Positions 60,154-64,000 of a DNA stretch of 64,000 bases are shown here, piece after piece. Numbering within the stretch: position 1 is the stretch's first letter; every line of letters begins with the position of its first letter. The notes under the pieces are model-generated. The model had not been told where the DNA came from. It did no database searches and worked only from the letters and a program-made list of their open reading frames with translations. This DNA comes from Bidens hawaiensis (Eukaryota > Streptophyta > Magnoliopsida > Asterales > Asteraceae): assembly GCA_021521415.1 (NCBI GenBank), contig JAIQDT010000299.1, forward strand, positions 1,488,001 to 1,552,000. Reading direction: 5' to 3'. The position numbers were made by a program, and so were the translations under genes.

Positions 60154-61255
60154 AATTGGTGGAAGTGGGAGCATCTTACGATGGATTTTGTGACTAAACT
60201 GCCTCGTACTCCTAGGGTCAACTATGACACCATTTGGGTAATCGTGGATAGATTGACTAAGAGCGCCCACTTGTTGTCGATTCGAGAAACTTATAATTCC
60301 GAGCAGCTGGCTCATGTGTTTATTCGTGAGATTGTTTCTAGGCACGGGGTGCCTGTATCTATTGTTTCGGATAGGGACACACGTTTTACCTCCAGGTTTT
60401 GGAAGAAGTTTCATGAGGAGATGGGTACCAAAACTCCTCATAAGTACCGCTTATCACCCACAGACGGATGGCCAATCTGAGAGGACCACACAGACTCTCG
60501 AGGATATGCTGCGGGCTTATGTTATCGATTTTGGTGGTAGTTGGGATCGTCACTTACCGTTGGTTGAGTTTTCTTATAATAACAGTTACCACGCCACTAT
60601 TGGGATGCTACTGGTTGAGATGTTGTATGGGGTAGGTGTAGGACTCCAGTCTGTTGGGGCTCCATCGGCCAGAAACAGTTGGATAGTTTGGAGGTGGTTG
60701 AAGCCACCACTGAGAAGCTTGACAAGATTAAGGATTTTAAGAAGGCCGCTCAGGATCGTCAAAAGTCCTATGCGGATATAAGGCGAAGGCCTATTGTGTT
60801 TGAGGCTAGTGATCAGGTTATGTTAAAAGTTTCTCCTTTACTGGTTTTCATAAGAGGGGGAAGCTTAGTCCGAGGTTCATAGGTCTGTTCCGTATCTTGT
60901 CACGTGTTGGTGAGGTAGCGTATAGACTGGATTTGCCCGATTAGCTCGCTGGGATTCATCCTACTTTCCACGTGTCTCATTTGAGGAAATGTTTGGCAGA
61001 TGAGGAGGCCCATGTGCCCCTTGGTGATATTGAGCTTGATAATAAGTTAAATTACATTGAGGAACCTATCGCGATTCTTGACCGTCAGGAAAGGCGTTTG
61101 AGAAATAAGGTGGTCAGACAGGTGAAGGTGCAGTGGAGGCACCGTAAGGGCTCTGAGGCCACTTGGGAATCCGAGGATGAAATGATGAAACTCTACCCGC
61201 AATTGTTCCTGTTGCATCGGGATTCGAGGACGAATCCCACTATAAGGGGGTGGCT
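60154..61255 (+). pseudogene. integrase core to chromodomain of element G
   Basis: Starts abruptly: ATTGGT of the PBS runs into TGGAAGTGGG of integrase. 60160-60480 has WEHLTMDFVTKLPRTPRV, WVIVDRLTKSAHLL and IVSDRDTRFTSRFW. After a frameshift, 60440-60640 has HPQTDGQSERTTQTLEDML and VEFSYNNSYHATI. After another, 60679-60882 has the KAAQDRQKSYADIRRRP region. 60972-61280 has HLRKCLADEEAHV and the chromodomain end VKVQWRHRKGSEATWESEDE, with its aromatic residues intact. D, D and E of the catalytic triad are visible but in different frames. Confidence 0.92.
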
Positions 61256-63426
61256 TGTAACGCCCGTTAATTTCCGGTAAATGATTTAAAGCATGTAAAG
61301 TATATACATCTCTCGGGATTTATCCGGAATTCCTCGGAGACCTTCTCGTCATCTCGGTACGTTAAATTAATTTACTTTTCATCCAAGTTGCTACATCCTT
61401 CCAACTGAAGGGACTAGAGTGTAAAATTTTTTATGTTATAACAAAAAACCCTAGCCTCTCTTTCTCCTCTAGCCGATCGGACAGCAGCAGCAGCTTCCCA
61501 CCCCCGTTTTTCTTTTTTGCAGCCAAGATTAAGGTATAAAACTCTAATTCAAGATTAGTCCTACATCCCTACTAGTCTTTTACATCCTAATTCATCTTTA
61601 TATACCGCGTATTGATCGATAAACCGCTTGTTTTAGGCTTACTGAGTGGCTGTCCATTTGAGCAGTTTCGGGGCTGTGGTGACTGAGGTTTTCGCTTCAT
61701 AATCTTCCTAGGTATGTCCAATATATCGTACTTTAAAATCGTGTGCATTGGTGTTCGTTTGATTGGACAACTAGTGGGAGATTGAAAGTTAGTATTCGGT
61801 TGTCTAGAATAGTGAATTGTTGCGTTTAACGCGAGGGTTGAATTAATTAACGACCAATTCAGTTCGGGTGGCTTCGGTTTGATGTACGGGCTGTTGGAAA
61901 ATTATTTTTTTAAGTATTCGGGCTGAATTTGTTGTCGGTTACTCAAACGGGTCAGTACAACGCGAATTCGTGTTTATTGAATAGTTGGTGCATTGTGCTT
62001 GCAAGTTACCGACCCATCCAACTTGTGTAGTGTCGTGTGGACTAGTTGGCTGTGATTTTTTTAATTTTGGTCCACACGGGGCTGAGTTGGTTGTTAAGTG
62101 CTAAACAACTCATAAACACGCATATTCGTCTCATTTAGCAACTCCCGGGGGTGATTTAGGAATTTTTTATTCCCGGGAGTATATGAGGGTCGTTTTGGTA
62201 TATACAAGGCCTCGGGGGCTGTTATAATTGAACTTGGTGAGGTCGAGGCTTTAGGAGACTCAAACCATGTTAGAACGCCTCGTAGGATAAATGAGTCCTT
62301 TCGGTATCGTTAGTAATTATTGTGTATAATCCGACAGGCGTGTGAGTTGAAGGAATACTTAGGGGTTCTCTAGCTCGTGGTGACTTTGTGCCTCATGTCA
62401 GGTAAGTTCATGATGCCCCTTTTCACTATTTTCAAGTTTTGGTCTAGCATACACACCTAACTGATTTTACTTGATAAACCGTTTGAATGATTTTCCATAG
62501 GCTTGCTTGTATTATGTTATATTTTGGAATATATATATATATATGCTTACACATGAGTTATCTTATAGCCGATGATTAGTGATGTTAATTAGTTATTATT
62601 GACTAAGGATGATTGTGTATGCCTTATGTGTGATGGCATATGGGGTATGGTGATCTTGGCGGGGCTAAACTATACTACTCAAGTTCTAAAATCCTATGGC
62701 GGGCCCTGGAAAGCCCGTGAGGGGGGAGGCTCATGTGGCATGATCACCATCGTATGGAATGTTGCATGCATATTGATTTTGGCCAGGCCAAACTATACTA
62801 CGCAGGTTCTAAAATCCTGTGATGGGCCCTGGAAAGCCCGTAAGGGGGCGGCTCGTGTGGCATTATTATCATAACGGGTCCCTAAAATCCCGTATCACGT
62901 GTTTGGGTCGTACGCGTGTTCAACCTTGATTTTATTACTTGGATGTTATGCATAGGGATATATTTATACATATATAAGTATGACTACTTATCATTTATCC
63001 ATTGCCTAATTGTTCATATTCCGTATTATATTTAAACTCTTGGAATGATTTATATAACTGTCGTTTATTAAAACTTGAACTCACTCAGCTCAAGCTGACT
63101 TTGTGTGTATGTTAGTGTGACTTTCAGGTTAAAAGGAGGATGCTTACCACTTGGACGTGCTTGAGACTACTTGGACGGTTGAAGGCATATCTAGTCGGGG
63201 AATTTAATAATGAACCTGTTTCTTTTTAAATATTACTAGATGCATTCAAATATGGTTTTGGGCAGATTTCTCAGTTTTTGGGAACTTGTTTTAATACTTA
63301 TGACTTTCCGCTGATTTTATACTCTGAACTGGTTTTAAAATAAGTGAATTGCTTTGGGTTTAAAATTTTGTTAAGTTTTGTGTCATGATTACCAACTGTG
63401 GAATTCCCAGGATTCGGGGTCTTACA
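61256..63426 (+). repeat. LTR 2 of element G
   Basis: 2171 bp, complete. Two units of the GGCCAAACTATACTAC repeat at 62664 and 62785. Open frame 62599-62874 comes from the repeat. Confidence 0.92.
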
Positions 63427-64000
63427 ATAATTGACTCCATAAGTCAGCGTAACTTTTTGAGATTTGGTTGAATCACCTAAGAGTGTTCTTAAATAAACTA
63501 AATCCTAATACGAAGCATTAGGACAGTAAGAAGCACAATTAATTGTTAAAGGTCATATTCAAGGAGAAACCAATTATCAAAGAATCTTCCTACCTATATT
63601 ACAAAATATTTCTATGAGGATCATCACTATTCAAGTAGCTTATAATAGTTAAAAGTTACAATAGATGAATACTAAAACAACTTTCCCTAACAACTGACTT
63701 GCATATTTACATGTTCATAAAGCAACCTGAAAGTTCTAAACCGAAGGTCAAAGAACACTTAGTCTGTAAGTTAATAAAATCCATGTATGGGTTAATGAAA
63801 ATATTAAAATGTGATGAGATATTTATATAATTATTTTCGTCAAGAACCAAGTGGATTAATATACATACCTAAAGATTAGTGGGAGCAACTAAAACAAACT
63901 TGTCCTTATATAGATGACATTGTTTTGACAAGTATATGCTACCTAAGTCAAAGCATTGTTCATACATACTTTGATTTGATATATCTCAGAGATATCCCTT
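63427..64000 (+). pseudogene. reverse transcriptase remnant of host copia H
   Basis: Decayed + strand RT. GHIQGETNYQRIFLP (about 63551-63595) aligns with the GYTQxEGIDYxETFSPV block. NTKTTFPNN (about 63670-63692) aligns with DVKTAFLNG. KVKEHLVCKLIKSMYGL (about 63745-63792) is well preserved. YIDDIVLTS-like TATATAGATGACATTGTTTT is at 63907-63926. Stops and frameshifts throughout. It continues beyond the window. Confidence 0.78.

Larger units (their letters stand above)
58888..63426 (+). mobile_element. truncated chromovirus-type element G
   Basis: LTR 1 lacking its first about 950 bp (58888-60153), integrase to chromodomain (60154-61255), complete LTR 2 (61256-63426, TGTAACGCCC...GGTCTTACA). 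The left end is truncated, so no TSD can be checked. H integrase and early RT sequence is missing at the same border. PBS, gag, protease and RT of G are deleted. Confidence 0.88.

Overview
This window is plant nuclear DNA. It is made almost entirely of LTR retrotransposons inserted into one another, and I see no ordinary host gene, tRNA or rRNA in it. The gag/pol proteins and the two extra 3' open reading frames resemble retrotransposon proteins I know from Asteraceae genomes, so a composite-family eudicot is the likely source. That assignment rests on memory of protein families and was not searched.

The layout resolves as a four-level nest. Level 0 is a very decayed Ty1/copia element on the + strand (H). 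Its LTR is 1-185 plus 54105-54270, its PBS is at 54271, gag/protease remnants lie at about 57.7-58.8 kb, and reverse transcriptase remnants lie at about 63.5-64 kb. Level 1 is a minus-strand Ty3/gypsy element (A, Athila-like, tRNA-Asp-type PBS) at 186-54099, flanked by the 5-bp duplication CCATC and sitting inside H's LTR. Level 2 holds three insertions inside A: copia K (10606-18681, TSD GAGAT) and Sirevirus-like copia B (19032-45027, TSD CTCTT), both in A's gag, and a chromovirus-type element E (46506-53766, TSD CGTAG) in A's 5' LTR. Level 3 holds a solo LTR C (28244-32174, TSD TGTTG) and a three-LTR element D (32995-41988, TSD GATTT), both inside B. Two more chromovirus-type insertions lie directly in H: solo LTR F on the minus strand (54790-56769, TSD AATAA, inside a TAA microsatellite) and truncated element G (58888-63426).

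A and B each carry gag, pol and a further ORF downstream of pol, as the env-class plant retrotransposons do. All their coding regions are broken by stops and frameshifts. K is the best preserved, with an intact gag, but its pol has stops and a 323-bp tandem duplication. C to G share LTR ends (TGTAAC...CTTACA), long LTRs of 2-4 kb full of tandem repeats, an initiator-Met PBS and, in E and G, a chromodomain-type integrase tail. They look Tekay/Del-like. None is autonomous.

The most interesting signals are non-coding. (1) A block of about 0.7-0.9 kb is recognisably shared between the gypsy element A and the copia element B. (2) Short words, partly arranged as palindromes, fill the non-coding parts of B (AACGAATG/CATTCGTT) and A (CCGTAGGCTACGG). 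(3) D and E are both three-LTR structures with single outer TSDs, and in E the outer two LTRs resemble each other more than the middle one. (4) The chromovirus LTRs carry arrays of hairpin-forming repeats.
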